From Paenibacillus sp. YN15 (GTDB lineage: Bacteria > Bacillota > Bacilli > Paenibacillales > NBRC-103111), in assembly GCF_003285005.1 (NCBI RefSeq), contig NZ_QMFA01000029.1:1-64000 (forward strand): a DNA stretch of 64,000 nucleotides. Reading direction: 5' to 3'. The notes under the pieces are model-generated. The model was not told where the DNA came from, did not search any database, and saw only the letters and a list, made by a program, of their open reading frames with translations. Both the position numbers and the translations under genes were made by a program. How positions within the stretch are numbered: the stretch's first letter is position 1; the number at the start of each line of letters is the position of its first letter. Positions 54,130-63,906 of the stretch are shown in pieces.

Positions 54130-55008
54130 ATGAAAAGAAGAACAGTCGGAGATATTTCCCTGGATGTTGTCATTTATCTCGTTTTGCTGTTGTTTGCCGC
54201 ATCCACCCTGCTTCCCTTTGCCAATGTGTTCGCCAAAGCGGTTAGTGCGGAATGGGCCGTTATTTCAGGCAAAGTGGGTATATTGCCCATCGATTTCCAG
54301 ATCGATACCCTTAAATTTGTCGTCACCTCCCAGCAATATGTCCGCGCATTCCTGATATCGGTGGGCGTGATGGCCTGCGGAACCTTGCTTTCCCTTCTCA
54401 TAACGGCCGTAACCGCCTATCCGCTGTCTAAGAAGACCCTGCCCGGAATTAAGCTGGTCATGCTGCTGTTCATATTCACCATGATGTTTAACGGAGGCAT
54501 TATTCCCAACTATCTCTTGATACGGAACCTGGGACTCATCGACAGCTTATGGGCCCTTGTGCTGCCCGCCCTTATCAGCGTATTCAACCTGCTGGTGATC
54601 AAGAGCTATTATGAGACTCTGCCCGAGAGCCTGGAGGAATCCGCCCGGATCGACGGAGCGCGGTACATGACGATTCTGTTCAGGATTATTCTTCCCATCA
54701 GCGGCCCGGTTCTCGCCACCATTGCGCTGTTCTATGCCGTGTATTACTGGAATGATTTCTTTCACCCCATGCTTTATATAAACAGCACCTCCTTGAAAAC
54801 ACTCCAGCTGTATTTGCAGAGCATTGTCATGGATGCCGATTCGGCCACTGCAAGCATGGACAAAAGCGCCGACGAGCTGATGAATATCGCCCCGGAAGGA
54901 GTGCGCGCCGCAGCCGTTATTGCTTCAACCGTTCCGATTCTGCTGGTATATCCATATCTGCAAAAATATTTTATCAAGGGTGTTATGATCGGGTCTGTGA
55001 AAGGCTGA
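54130..55008 (+). CDS. ABC sugar importer permease (YtcP type)
   Basis: 292 residues. Six helices and the EAA loop EESARIDGARYMTILFRIIL. MFNGGIIPNYLLIRNLGLID and YYWNDFFHPMLYI are typical of YtcP/LplC. It pairs with the LplB-type permease. Start ATG 54130 with GGAGGT 4-9 nt upstream, partly within the previous stop. Confidence 0.94.
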   Translation: MKRRTVGDISLDVVIYLVLLLFAASTLLPFANVFAKAVSAEWAVISGKVGILPIDFQIDTLKFVVTSQQYVRAFLISVGVMACGTLLSLLITAVTAYPLSKKTLPGIKLVMLLFIFTMMFNGGIIPNYLLIRNLGLIDSLWALVLPALISVFNLLVIKSYYETLPESLEESARIDGARYMTILFRIILPISGPVLATIALFYAVYYWNDFFHPMLYINSTSLKTLQLYLQSIVMDADSATASMDKSADELMNIAPEGVRAAAVIASTVPILLVYPYLQKYFIKGVMIGSVKG

Positions 55009-55089
55009 TAATGGTATCATCCTCAGGCTTCATCTCCGGGGTTGATTATACATGCACTTTATACCACATTTTTTAAGGGAGGGTTTCAT

Positions 55090-56640
55090 TTGCTACAGAA
55101 AAAAAGTGCTCAACGATTAACGGCGCTGACATTATCCGCCGTGCTTGCCGCCAGTGTGGCCGCCTGCTCCTCAGGCCAAAGCCAAACGGCCAATTCTTCC
55201 GCTCCTTCTGCTGCTTCTGCATCGCCCGCTGCCACCGAAAAGCCCAAGCCGGAATTGAAGGTGCTGTCCGTATGGCAAAAGGAGGATTACAACACCTATC
55301 CGCTGGCTAAAGACATTGAGGATAAGACTGGCTACAAGGTGAAGTATGACATGCTTCCTCAAGACAAGCCGCAGGACAAGCTGAACCTGCTGATTGCCTC
55401 CGGCGAGGCCTATGATGTGGTTACAACCGGCGGCGGCAGCGATATGAAGGCGCTCTACAGCGATTATGCCAAAAAAGGCGCGCTGGTGGACCTGGGACCG
55501 TTGATCGACCAGTATGGGCCGAATATCAAGGCTTCGATTTCCGCGGAAACCTGGGAGGCTGCCAAGGTGGACGGGAAGATTTACGCCATTCCCACATTGG
55601 CGCTGGACAATATCGGTCTGAATTTGCTGATTCGCGTGGACTGGCTGGAGAAATTGAATCTGAAGATGCCGACTACGCTGGATGAATTTACCGCCGTGCT
55701 CCAGGCGTTTAAGGAAAAGGACCCGGCAGGAACCGGAGACACCATTCCGCTTACGGCAGTTGCCAGCGCTCCGTTTGTAGAGAATATTTCCGGAGCCTTC
55801 GGCCTCCCCAACACCTGGAACGTGAAGGACGGAAAGATTGTTTCCCGTCCGCTGGACCCGAATTACAAGGACTATGCGGCTTATATGGAAGGCCTGTATA
55901 AGCAAGGCTTGCTGGACAAGGAATTTGTCGTGAACAAGGACGGAAACGCCAAGGAGAAATTTACAAGCGGAAAAGCCGGCGTTCTGTCGGTAGGCTGGTA
56001 TGATATCCCCACCATTGCCGATGCTCTGACAAAGAATAACCCCAATGCCAAGTATGCCTATATTCCGGCCCTGAAGGGGAAGGACGGGGCAGTCGGCTTG
56101 GGCTCTCCCGGCGGCGGCTTCGACCGTATTTCCTATATTCCCAAGTCCTCCAAAAATCCGGAGGAAACCGTCAAATGGATGAACGCCAAGCTGGAGAAGG
56201 ATATGTTCAAATTGATTGCCATCGGTGAGGAAGGCAAGCACTATACCTTCAAGGACAATGCGTATACCCCGATTCTCCCGCTTTTCAATGACGAGCGGAA
56301 CCAGGCGGTAAACTTCCTGACCGGTATTGATGAGCAGAACTATCCCATCTATTGGCAGGCCAGAGTCCGCAAGGACCCCCGGCTGTTCGCAGGCTTCGAG
56401 GAGCTGAATGTGAAGCAGACGGCAAAGGTCAGCAGCCCCTTGGGAATGGCGCCGTATCTGCCCGAATTCTCCAAGACCAATCAAACGCTTAACACCCTGA
56501 TCAATGACCAAACCATCAAGTACATTGCAGGCGCAGATTCTCTGGCCAACCTGGATTCCTTCCTTGCCAAATATAAATCCTCCGGCGGGGATGCGGCAAC
56601 GAAAGAGCTGAACGACTGGTACGCCACGGTGAAGAAGTAA
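55090..56640 (+). CDS. Extracellular solute-binding lipoprotein (LplA type)
   Basis: 516 residues. Lipoprotein signal (ALTLSAVLAASVAAC, Cys26), then a Ser/Ala-rich linker and a type II binding-protein fold (LKVLSVWQKEDYNTYPLAKD, YDVVTTGGGSDMKALYSDYA, AAKVDGKIYAIPTLA). It delivers an oligosaccharide, not identifiable from sequence, to the two permeases upstream. TTG 55090 has GGAGGG 6 nt upstream; the frame from 55042 would place extra residues before the signal. Followed after 127 bp by the giant surface protein gene. Confidence 0.93.
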   Translation: MLQKKSAQRLTALTLSAVLAASVAACSSGQSQTANSSAPSAASASPAATEKPKPELKVLSVWQKEDYNTYPLAKDIEDKTGYKVKYDMLPQDKPQDKLNLLIASGEAYDVVTTGGGSDMKALYSDYAKKGALVDLGPLIDQYGPNIKASISAETWEAAKVDGKIYAIPTLALDNIGLNLLIRVDWLEKLNLKMPTTLDEFTAVLQAFKEKDPAGTGDTIPLTAVASAPFVENISGAFGLPNTWNVKDGKIVSRPLDPNYKDYAAYMEGLYKQGLLDKEFVVNKDGNAKEKFTSGKAGVLSVGWYDIPTIADALTKNNPNAKYAYIPALKGKDGAVGLGSPGGGFDRISYIPKSSKNPEETVKWMNAKLEKDMFKLIAIGEEGKHYTFKDNAYTPILPLFNDERNQAVNFLTGIDEQNYPIYWQARVRKDPRLFAGFEELNVKQTAKVSSPLGMAPYLPEFSKTNQTLNTLINDQTIKYIAGADSLANLDSFLAKYKSSGGDAATKELNDWYATVKK

Positions 56641-56654
56641 CCGCAGGCCAAACG

Positions 56655-56691
56655 GAAAGAAGAAGGCAGACGGGTATCGTCTTCTTCTTTC
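56655..56691 (+). terminator. Hairpin between the binding protein and the giant surface protein genes
   Basis: GAAAGAAGAAG (56655-56665) and CTTCTTCTTTC (56681-56691) are perfectly complementary, followed by TTTACTTC. It may be a weak or partial terminator that lowers read-through. Confidence 0.5.
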
Positions 56692-56767
56692 TTTACTTCA
56701 TTCGGTTGGAACCGTTTCCACTTGCGGAAAACGCGGAGAGTGGAAGTGGAAGAAAGGAGCATATATC

Positions 56768-59700
56768 GTGATTTTTATTCCCAACAAAAGGATAAGGAAA
56801 GCAACCGCTGTTTTTTTGACCATTGTCATGATGCTTGGAGCTCTGTTCGGTTCCGGTTTACCCGTTGGCCTCCAGGCGAAAACTGCCCATGCAGCAAGCA
56901 CGCAGCCGGTTAAGCTTATTTCTGCGGAGGATGCGTATGTAAGAGGCGGAAAATATATCGATAACAACTATGGCAAGGAACTGAATTTGTATTTTGTAAA
57001 CGATCCGAATGATGACGGCAAACGGAAATCATTCCTGAAATTCAATTACTCCGATGTGGAATCCGTATACAGCGCAAAATTAAGAGTGTACGGCAAGCTG
57101 GATTCCACGGTGATCCCCAGTGTGACTCTGATGGTGTACGGTGTGGATACCAATGAGTGGTCGGAATTGACCATCACCTGGAGAAATGCCCCCTCCCCTT
57201 CGGGAGAACCGCTAGGCTCGCAAACTGTGACCAGCACCGCTCAATATTTCGAGTTTGACGTGACGGACTATTTGCAAAGCAAGCTGGGCGGCGAGCAGAT
57301 CGCGTCTTTTGTCCTGATGAATGGAACACAGACAGAGAAGGAGGCACGGGTTCTCAGCAGAGAGAATACAATTAAGCCGGAGCTGGTCATTATTGAGCAG
57401 ATGCCGGAGATTCCCGCAGAATATATTGTCGATAATAAAGATTCGGGCTTTACCACCTCGGGGGGCACATGGCCCTCCAGCACCACATTGGGAGGCTATT
57501 ACGGGGACGATCTGGTTCACGACGGAACAGCCACAGCGGATTCCCCGGACAAGTGGGCCAAATGGACGCCGTACATCCTCAAGGCCGGAGACTACGATAT
57601 CTATATGCGCTGGGTGGCCTTCAACAACAGACCAAAGGCCGCGCCCATAGAGGTCAAGTATGACGGCGGAACCGATACCACCAAGACGGTGAATCAACAG
57701 GTGAACAACGGCACCTGGATGAAGATCGGACGGTATCATTTATCCGAAGGCAGCGATAACTATGTGAAGATTCTGGCTACAGATGCCGGGTATACGGTAG
57801 CGGATGCGGTAAAATTCGTCTATATCGATACAACGCCGAAGCCGCCTGAGATCCCCACAACGGATGTGGTGGAGATCGCCAATTTGGGGCAGGGCAACAC
57901 CGGCAATATCAGGGTGCTGGAATACGAGGTTACCCCCTCCATCGCCAACATCGATGCGGCGATCACGGTAACCGGCCATGCCGCCGTTCCCCAGGACCGT
58001 GAGGATTTCCCGGTTGCAGTGCGGCTTAATGCCAACGGGGTCTTCGATGCGGTCAACGGCGACCGTTATATGGCGGAGCGGACGGTAGCGTATTCGGTAT
58101 ACGAAACCTATCATGTGAAGACCGTTGTCAATCTGGTGGCCGACACCTTTGATGCGTGGGTTGCTGCGCCGGACAGTCCGCTGGTGCAAATCGCCAAAGA
58201 CTACAGCTTTGCCGCAGCAGCTCCGGAGATAGCCGACATCGGCAAGCTTTATAAGCAAACCAATGGAAACGGGATCGCCGCCGTGGAAAACGTCAATCTT
58301 ATCGGCAGCTCCCATGAAAGCGCAATCTCCTTCAACGATGCAGTCCATTCGTTGGGATCGGACACTGCCGGGGATAAGGCCATCCGCTTTGATGTGCTGC
58401 CGGTGACCAGTGTGGGCAATGAAATTATCGGCTTCGCCGGAGAGAACGCATCGATTTACGGGTATGCAGATTTGGCCATGATTCTGCGCATATCCGCCGG
58501 CACCTTCGATGCCTATAACCGGATTGGCTATGCCAGCGAGAATGAGCTGCGGGCCTCCGTCGGAACCAAGTATCATGTCAAGCTGGTGCCGGACTTTACG
58601 GCCAAAACCTACAGTGTATGGGTGGCGCCCGAAGGGAAAAGTCCTGTACAGATTGCCGATTCCTATGCTTTCCGGTCAACCAGCAGCCCGGATATCAACA
58701 GCTTGAGCCAGATGCTGGTCAAAACCGAGGATTCGGGAGTGTTCCGGGTAAGCAATGTCCTGGTGCTGGACCAGGCAGAGCAGGCGGCGGCGATTCAAGC
58801 GGTTAATAACGCCACAACTCCATCGGAGATGAAGCGGGCGTTAACCTCCAATGCGCTGGGACTGTCCCTGGACAAGTTTCAAACCATGACAGCGGCGGAG
58901 CAGGACAAGCTTGCCAAGGACTTGCTTGCGGGAATTCCCTATGCCAGCGACATGGAGATACAATTGGCCTTTGATGATCCTGTCCTGGTTCAGGATGACC
59001 TTGAGCCGCCTACGGCTCCGGGCAGCCTGACGGCAACGGCGGTTCCGTCGCAGCAGGTCAGGCTGTCCTGGACGGAATCCACAGACGACGTGGGAATCAA
59101 GCATTACAAGGTATTCCGGGACGGGAACGAGATTGCCACCGTTGCATCCGGCACCGTCTATGTGGATTCCGATGTCCGGCCGTCAACCTCCTACAGCTAC
59201 ATGGTAAAGGCCTATGACTTCGCGCTTAAGGAAGCCTCCTCCGAACCGGTTGCCGTTACCACCCTTTCGGAGGATGAGCTCATAGATTTTCCGTTTGATT
59301 CATCCGTGGTCAACAGCATGTTCAATCAGATCTTGGCGAAGTATAGCTTAACTCCGTCAACGATTGAAAATCCGAATACTCATCAAAACTACATGACCAT
59401 GACGGAATATGATCCCAATCGGCTCAAGAGCGCTTACGCCATGTATTATCTGACCATGGCCTCCATGTACAATCCGGACTACATGGCCGCGGACGGCACC
59501 AAGGTGTATGAGCGCGCTTTGGCTCAAATCCGCAATGTTATCGCCGGAGGCAATGAGCCGGCCATGTCGGGCAACGGGCTGAATGCCACCGGTTATTTGC
59601 CGGTGCTGAATACGATGACCCTTGCCAAGCTGCAGGTGCCAGCCGTTTGGGAACGGCTTACGGAGGAAGAGAAGCACAAGATCGATCTTCTGATGGAAGC

Positions 59701-62700
59701 TGCATTGATTGGCGCCCATTGGGGCTACAGCGACAAGAACAACTTCAATACCGGGCTTGACCAGATCGGAAACTTCGGCAAGGATTGGAATCCCAACTAC
59801 CGAAACGGCGGCGTCGGTTCGGCCATCGCCACCATTTATTACTTCGGTGTGGAAGCAGCCAACAGCCGGCTGAAAAACTTCAGCTACGATTCGTTTGCGG
59901 CGGAGCTTCAGGCAGCAGGGCTGACCAATATCGCCACCACATTTGCCAATACGGGAAAAACCAAGCTGGAGCAAGCCACCAAGAATGATGGGGAGGCAGG
60001 CTTCACCTACAAAGGCCATAGGCCGGACCAATTGGGCCTTTGGATGAAGGAATTGATGGATTACGGCTTCAACGGCACTGTGTCGCCCTTCGGAGGTTAT
60101 GAGGTGCCCGTATCCCCCACTTATCCGTATGGATATCAGGGCTTCATTCTGGGCGGTTTTGATGAATTCCCCAATTTGGGCGCGCGGGGCATGGCTCTGG
60201 AGTTCGACGCCACAGACGGCGGCGGCAGCCGGACCAGTCTTGGATATGTGTACGCCGGCTGGCAGAGCATCATCCATATCATCTATGACGTTCAATCCTT
60301 CAGCGGAGGCTCCACAGGCCTGTCCGATTCGCAAATGGCGGATATCGTAAGCCGCATGGGAGTCGCTACAACCGATATGCTTTATAAAGAGGCTTACGGT
60401 TATAACGATTACCATAAGGGCTTGAACAGAGGCACCTATTCCATTGCCGGAAGCTACGGCGATTCCTTTGCGGCGAACAAGGAGCTGTGGCTGAAGATCA
60501 TTGACAACCCGGCCCAGGCCGTTCAGGCCGTCAATGCGGCGTCAAGCGCCGGGGAGCTGAAGGAGGCGGTTCTGTCCGGCGATTTGGCTTTGGTGCTGTT
60601 CGGATATAACGCATTGAGCGAATCCGCCCGGCAGGCAGTGATCGAAACCTTGTATTCCGGCCGCCCCGCGAAGGGATACGCCAATAAAACCGTCGTACAG
60701 CAAGCGTTGTACGATGCAGTTAAGACCGAAGGCATCAAGGCTCTGAACAGCGCCGCCAACGCTGGGGAATGGATGGCTGCGCTGAAATCCGCCGCCCTCG
60801 GACTGTATCTGCCTGAATACGGCGCTCTGTCCCCGGCGCAGCAGGAAGCTGCGGCACAGCTCATGATCGATCTGAAGCCTGCAGGCGGTTATGCAAGCAA
60901 AGCGGCTATCCGCGCCGCCGCCAAGGAAGCGGCGGAAACCATCAACGCGCCGGAACGCCCGCAGCTGAAGAATTTGCCGCCGGTTGCCGAGGGGAACAGC
61001 CGGATCGACGTGGCGGATTTCGCCGCTTGGCCCGAGTACCACGGCGATGCGAAGGTGGCCCTGTGGAATGACGATAAAGCAGGCGCGTTCTCCATCACCA
61101 TTGACGACAACTACAATTCGCAGCACAGCACCTGGAAGCAGTTCAGCGAGCAATACGGCTTCCATTTCACATGGTTCGTCATTACGGGAGGAACCGGCGG
61201 AGACCGGGCGTTTACCCGGGAGGTGTGGGAGCCTTTGATCGCTGCCGGCCATGACATCCAGTCCCATACGGTGAACCACGAGGACCTGAGGGATACCGCC
61301 AATTATCCGGAGCAAAAATATATTGACGAGTATTTGGGCTCCCTCCAGATGATCAACCAGCTTGCGGGCGGAAATGCCAAAACGCTGGATTATCCTTTCG
61401 GCAATGGCAATCAGGAGGTTGCAGCGCGGTATTACATTGCGGCCAGAGGGGTGCAGGGGCTGCCCAACCAGGCGGGGAATGTGAACTATCTCCAGGTAAG
61501 CAGCTTCAGCTCCGTCCCTTCGGCCAAAATCGCATACACCGGACCCAATGACGCCAGTGTTGAAGGTTTGGTCAAAACCTTGTACGATCCCAATTATAAG
61601 GTAAGCAATGTGTCCTATTACGGCGGATGGACCTCCGTCCATTACCACAGCTTGCTGGAGAGCGCCTACAATTCCTCCACGGGAACGACGCTTACGGCGA
61701 AGGATATTGCGCAGAACATGCTGGGTTATCTGGACGCATCCAGAGACAGGGTATGGGTGGGCACCTTTACGGATGTGGCCATGTATGCCCAGGAAAGAGA
61801 TACCCATCAGCTTAAGGTTACGGCCAAGGATTCCAACCGGATCAAATTTACGCTGACGGATCAAATGGATGATACACTCTTTGATTATCCCTTGACGGTC
61901 AGAGTAAGAGTCAGCAATGACTGGAACGGCGTCAAGGCCACGCAGAAAGGCATGGAAATTCCGGCAACCGAGCTTTACGTCGGAGACAACAAGTATGTTT
62001 TGGTGAAGGCTGTGCCGGATAAAGGCGAGGTGGTACTGACCCCCCTTGCGGTGGAGCCGGGACCTGATACCGTAGCCCCTGTTTGGCCGGAGGCAAGCCA
62101 AGTGGCAAGCTCGGATGTGACTCCGCATTCTGTTGCGCTAAGCTGGACCCCTGCGGAGGATAACATAGGCGTTGCGCAATACCGGATCAGCTGGGGAGAG
62201 TCACGGTCGGTTACGGTTGCAGGCTCTGCATCTACAGCCGTGATAACGGATTTGAGCCCCGCAATTGCCTATATCTTCAAGGTCGAAGCCGGGGATGGGG
62301 CGGGCAACTGGACGACGGACGGCCCATCTGTTGAGGTGTTGACGCTGCCCGAGGATCAGGGCGGAGGCAACCCTGGCGGAGGGGATGACGGAGGCAATCC
62401 CGGGGGCGGCGATGATGGAAGCAATCCCGGCGGAGATGATGGAAGCACTCCTGGCGGAAGCGATGACGGAGGCACCTCCGGCAGCGGCGGCTCCGGCGAA
62501 AGCAGCCCTTCCGGCCACGCGCCGGTTGTGCTGCAAGGCAACCAGGCGGTTGTGGAGCTGGCCACTGGGCAAACGGATGTTTCCATTCTTTTGACGGATA
62601 TCCAAAGCCGCCCGCTGAGTGTGCTTGCGGATAGAGCGAAGATCACCGTCGATCAAGCTGCGCTGTCCCGCCTGCTGGCGAAATTGGACAGCATCGAGAA

Positions 62701-63595
62701 TGCCGCGATCAATGTTAAGATTGCTCCTGTTCATGACAGTGCCGTTGTCAACAGCCCAGTCCGCGGCGGAACGGCGGCAGTCCGGTCAGCCGGTCAGGTG
62801 CTGGATTTCAGCATCACCCTGACGGCTAAGGACGGCTCCCAAATCCCGGTGGAACAGGCAGCGGGCGGCGCCGAGATCATATTGCCGTACAGTGAGGGCA
62901 TGGACGAGGAGCTGCTGGGGGCATATTATTATAACGAACAGTCGAAGGAATGGGAATATGCCGGCGGGAAGGTTGATCCGTTGAAGCGGCAAGTGTCGGT
63001 CCGGCTTGAGCATCTGGGCACCTATGCGGCGCTGGAGTACAACAAGGAGTTTGCCGACATTCCCTTTGACCACTGGGCATCCCGTACCCTCCAGGTGCTG
63101 GCGGCCAAGCATATTGTAACAGGCGTGACAGACAGCCAATTCATGCCGGATAAACGGACCACAAGAGCGGAATTTACCGCGCTTCTTGTCAGGACCCTTG
63201 GTTTGCAGGCCGATGGAAAGGCGGCGGTGTTCGCAGATGTCTCCAGTGACAGCTGGTATGCGCGGGAGGTTGAAGCAGCCTCCGCAGCCGGTCTTGTTAC
63301 AGGCGTAACGGAGAGCCTGTTTGAACCGGATGCGTACCTGACCCGGGAGCAGATGGCTGTGCTTCTGACGCGGGCTTACGAATATCTGCAGGGCCGAAGC
63401 ATTGCCGCGGCCAACCATGAGCTGGATGGGTACAAGGACAGGGCAGATGTATCGGAATGGGCGTTGGAGCAAGTAAACAAAGCCGTCTCAGCCGGTCTTA
63501 TGGGCGGCAAGGGGGCGGATGAGTTCGATCCCAAGACGGACACCACCCGGGTCGAATCGGCCCAAGGCATCCTGAATTTGCTTAAGGCAAAATAA
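56768..63595 (+). CDS. Giant secreted S-layer-anchored protein with DNRLRE, FN3, CE4-like deacetylase and SLH domains
   Basis: 2275 residues. Signal peptide (cleavage after AHA, residue 42). DNRLRE-type domain (about 46-210). Golvesin/xanthan-lyase-C-like domain (about 218-352). Two related beta-domain repeats (about 366-670). A helical repeat, then FN3 (about 746-836). A 410-residue mostly helical domain (about 838-1248) that I cannot name. Two more helical repeats. A CE4/NodB-like domain with SITIDDNYNSQ, HTVNH and DYPFGNGN (about 1435-1650). A second FN3, a Gly/Asp-rich linker (about 1865-1912), a beta domain, and three SLH motifs (about 2095-2275; FADIPFDHWASRTLQVLAAK). SLH binds the cell wall. 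GTG start, AAGGAGC upstream. Likely a polysaccharide-acting enzyme serving the adjacent importer. Confidence 0.9.
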   Translation: MIFIPNKRIRKATAVFLTIVMMLGALFGSGLPVGLQAKTAHAASTQPVKLISAEDAYVRGGKYIDNNYGKELNLYFVNDPNDDGKRKSFLKFNYSDVESVYSAKLRVYGKLDSTVIPSVTLMVYGVDTNEWSELTITWRNAPSPSGEPLGSQTVTSTAQYFEFDVTDYLQSKLGGEQIASFVLMNGTQTEKEARVLSRENTIKPELVIIEQMPEIPAEYIVDNKDSGFTTSGGTWPSSTTLGGYYGDDLVHDGTATADSPDKWAKWTPYILKAGDYDIYMRWVAFNNRPKAAPIEVKYDGGTDTTKTVNQQVNNGTWMKIGRYHLSEGSDNYVKILATDAGYTVADAVKFVYIDTTPKPPEIPTTDVVEIANLGQGNTGNIRVLEYEVTPSIANIDAAITVTGHAAVPQDREDFPVAVRLNANGVFDAVNGDRYMAERTVAYSVYETYHVKTVVNLVADTFDAWVAAPDSPLVQIAKDYSFAAAAPEIADIGKLYKQTNGNGIAAVENVNLIGSSHESAISFNDAVHSLGSDTAGDKAIRFDVLPVTSVGNEIIGFAGENASIYGYADLAMILRISAGTFDAYNRIGYASENELRASVGTKYHVKLVPDFTAKTYSVWVAPEGKSPVQIADSYAFRSTSSPDINSLSQMLVKTEDSGVFRVSNVLVLDQAEQAAAIQAVNNATTPSEMKRALTSNALGLSLDKFQTMTAAEQDKLAKDLLAGIPYASDMEIQLAFDDPVLVQDDLEPPTAPGSLTATAVPSQQVRLSWTESTDDVGIKHYKVFRDGNEIATVASGTVYVDSDVRPSTSYSYMVKAYDFALKEASSEPVAVTTLSEDELIDFPFDSSVVNSMFNQILAKYSLTPSTIENPNTHQNYMTMTEYDPNRLKSAYAMYYLTMASMYNPDYMAADGTKVYERALAQIRNVIAGGNEPAMSGNGLNATGYLPVLNTMTLAKLQVPAVWERLTEEEKHKIDLLMEAALIGAHWGYSDKNNFNTGLDQIGNFGKDWNPNYRNGGVGSAIATIYYFGVEAANSRLKNFSYDSFAAELQAAGLTNIATTFANTGKTKLEQATKNDGEAGFTYKGHRPDQLGLWMKELMDYGFNGTVSPFGGYEVPVSPTYPYGYQGFILGGFDEFPNLGARGMALEFDATDGGGSRTSLGYVYAGWQSIIHIIYDVQSFSGGSTGLSDSQMADIVSRMGVATTDMLYKEAYGYNDYHKGLNRGTYSIAGSYGDSFAANKELWLKIIDNPAQAVQAVNAASSAGELKEAVLSGDLALVLFGYNALSESARQAVIETLYSGRPAKGYANKTVVQQALYDAVKTEGIKALNSAANAGEWMAALKSAALGLYLPEYGALSPAQQEAAAQLMIDLKPAGGYASKAAIRAAAKEAAETINAPERPQLKNLPPVAEGNSRIDVADFAAWPEYHGDAKVALWNDDKAGAFSITIDDNYNSQHSTWKQFSEQYGFHFTWFVITGGTGGDRAFTREVWEPLIAAGHDIQSHTVNHEDLRDTANYPEQKYIDEYLGSLQMINQLAGGNAKTLDYPFGNGNQEVAARYYIAARGVQGLPNQAGNVNYLQVSSFSSVPSAKIAYTGPNDASVEGLVKTLYDPNYKVSNVSYYGGWTSVHYHSLLESAYNSSTGTTLTAKDIAQNMLGYLDASRDRVWVGTFTDVAMYAQERDTHQLKVTAKDSNRIKFTLTDQMDDTLFDYPLTVRVRVSNDWNGVKATQKGMEIPATELYVGDNKYVLVKAVPDKGEVVLTPLAVEPGPDTVAPVWPEASQVASSDVTPHSVALSWTPAEDNIGVAQYRISWGESRSVTVAGSASTAVITDLSPAIAYIFKVEAGDGAGNWTTDGPSVEVLTLPEDQGGGNPGGGDDGGNPGGGDDGSNPGGDDGSTPGGSDDGGTSGSGGSGESSPSGHAPVVLQGNQAVVELATGQTDVSILLTDIQSRPLSVLADRAKITVDQAALSRLLAKLDSIENAAINVKIAPVHDSAVVNSPVRGGTAAVRSAGQVLDFSITLTAKDGSQIPVEQAAGGAEIILPYSEGMDEELLGAYYYNEQSKEWEYAGGKVDPLKRQVSVRLEHLGTYAALEYNKEFADIPFDHWASRTLQVLAAKHIVTGVTDSQFMPDKRTTRAEFTALLVRTLGLQADGKAAVFADVSSDSWYAREVEAASAAGLVTGVTESLFEPDAYLTREQMAVLLTRAYEYLQGRSIAAANHELDGYKDRADVSEWALEQVNKAVSAGLMGGKGADEFDPKTDTTRVESAQGILNLLKAK

Positions 63596-63906
63596 GCGGC
63601 ATCATCATAAAGAAAGCTTCAAAAATGGGAGAAGCTCTAACGAATCTATGCATCGCTATTTGACTATAGGAGAGCATGTTTGAAATCTAACGAATCGTAG
63701 GATCGCTATTTGTCCGAATTTGCGCCGAAATGCGCTCAAACAGGCGAATAACGTGATATAGATTCGTTAGATTTTTTATCATGCCCGTTTTCGCGAAATA
63801 GCGTGATAGAGATTCGTTAGCCAGATTCTGCTTGTCCTCAGACGCCTGCTTCCGAAGCTGGTTTTCCTGCAGAACCCCCTTTTCCTCATTGCTCATATCA
63901 GGGAGC
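63596..63906. other. Intergenic region holding repeat element C
   Basis: No credible gene. The element at 63636-63820 occupies most of it. The remaining roughly 85 bp up to the VanX-like stop codon show no clear hairpin terminator. Confidence 0.6.
63636..63820. repeat. Four-unit intergenic element, copy C (variant core)
   Basis: Forward units TCTAACGAATC-N5-ATCGCTATTTG at 63636-63662 and 63686-63712. Reverse units, each ending GATTCGTTAG, at 63744-63771 and 63793-63820. Unit spacing (50 and 49 bp) and the 2-forward/2-reverse order match elements A and B. The flank CGCTATTT(T/C)GC is shared, while the core sequence differs. Confidence 0.8.
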
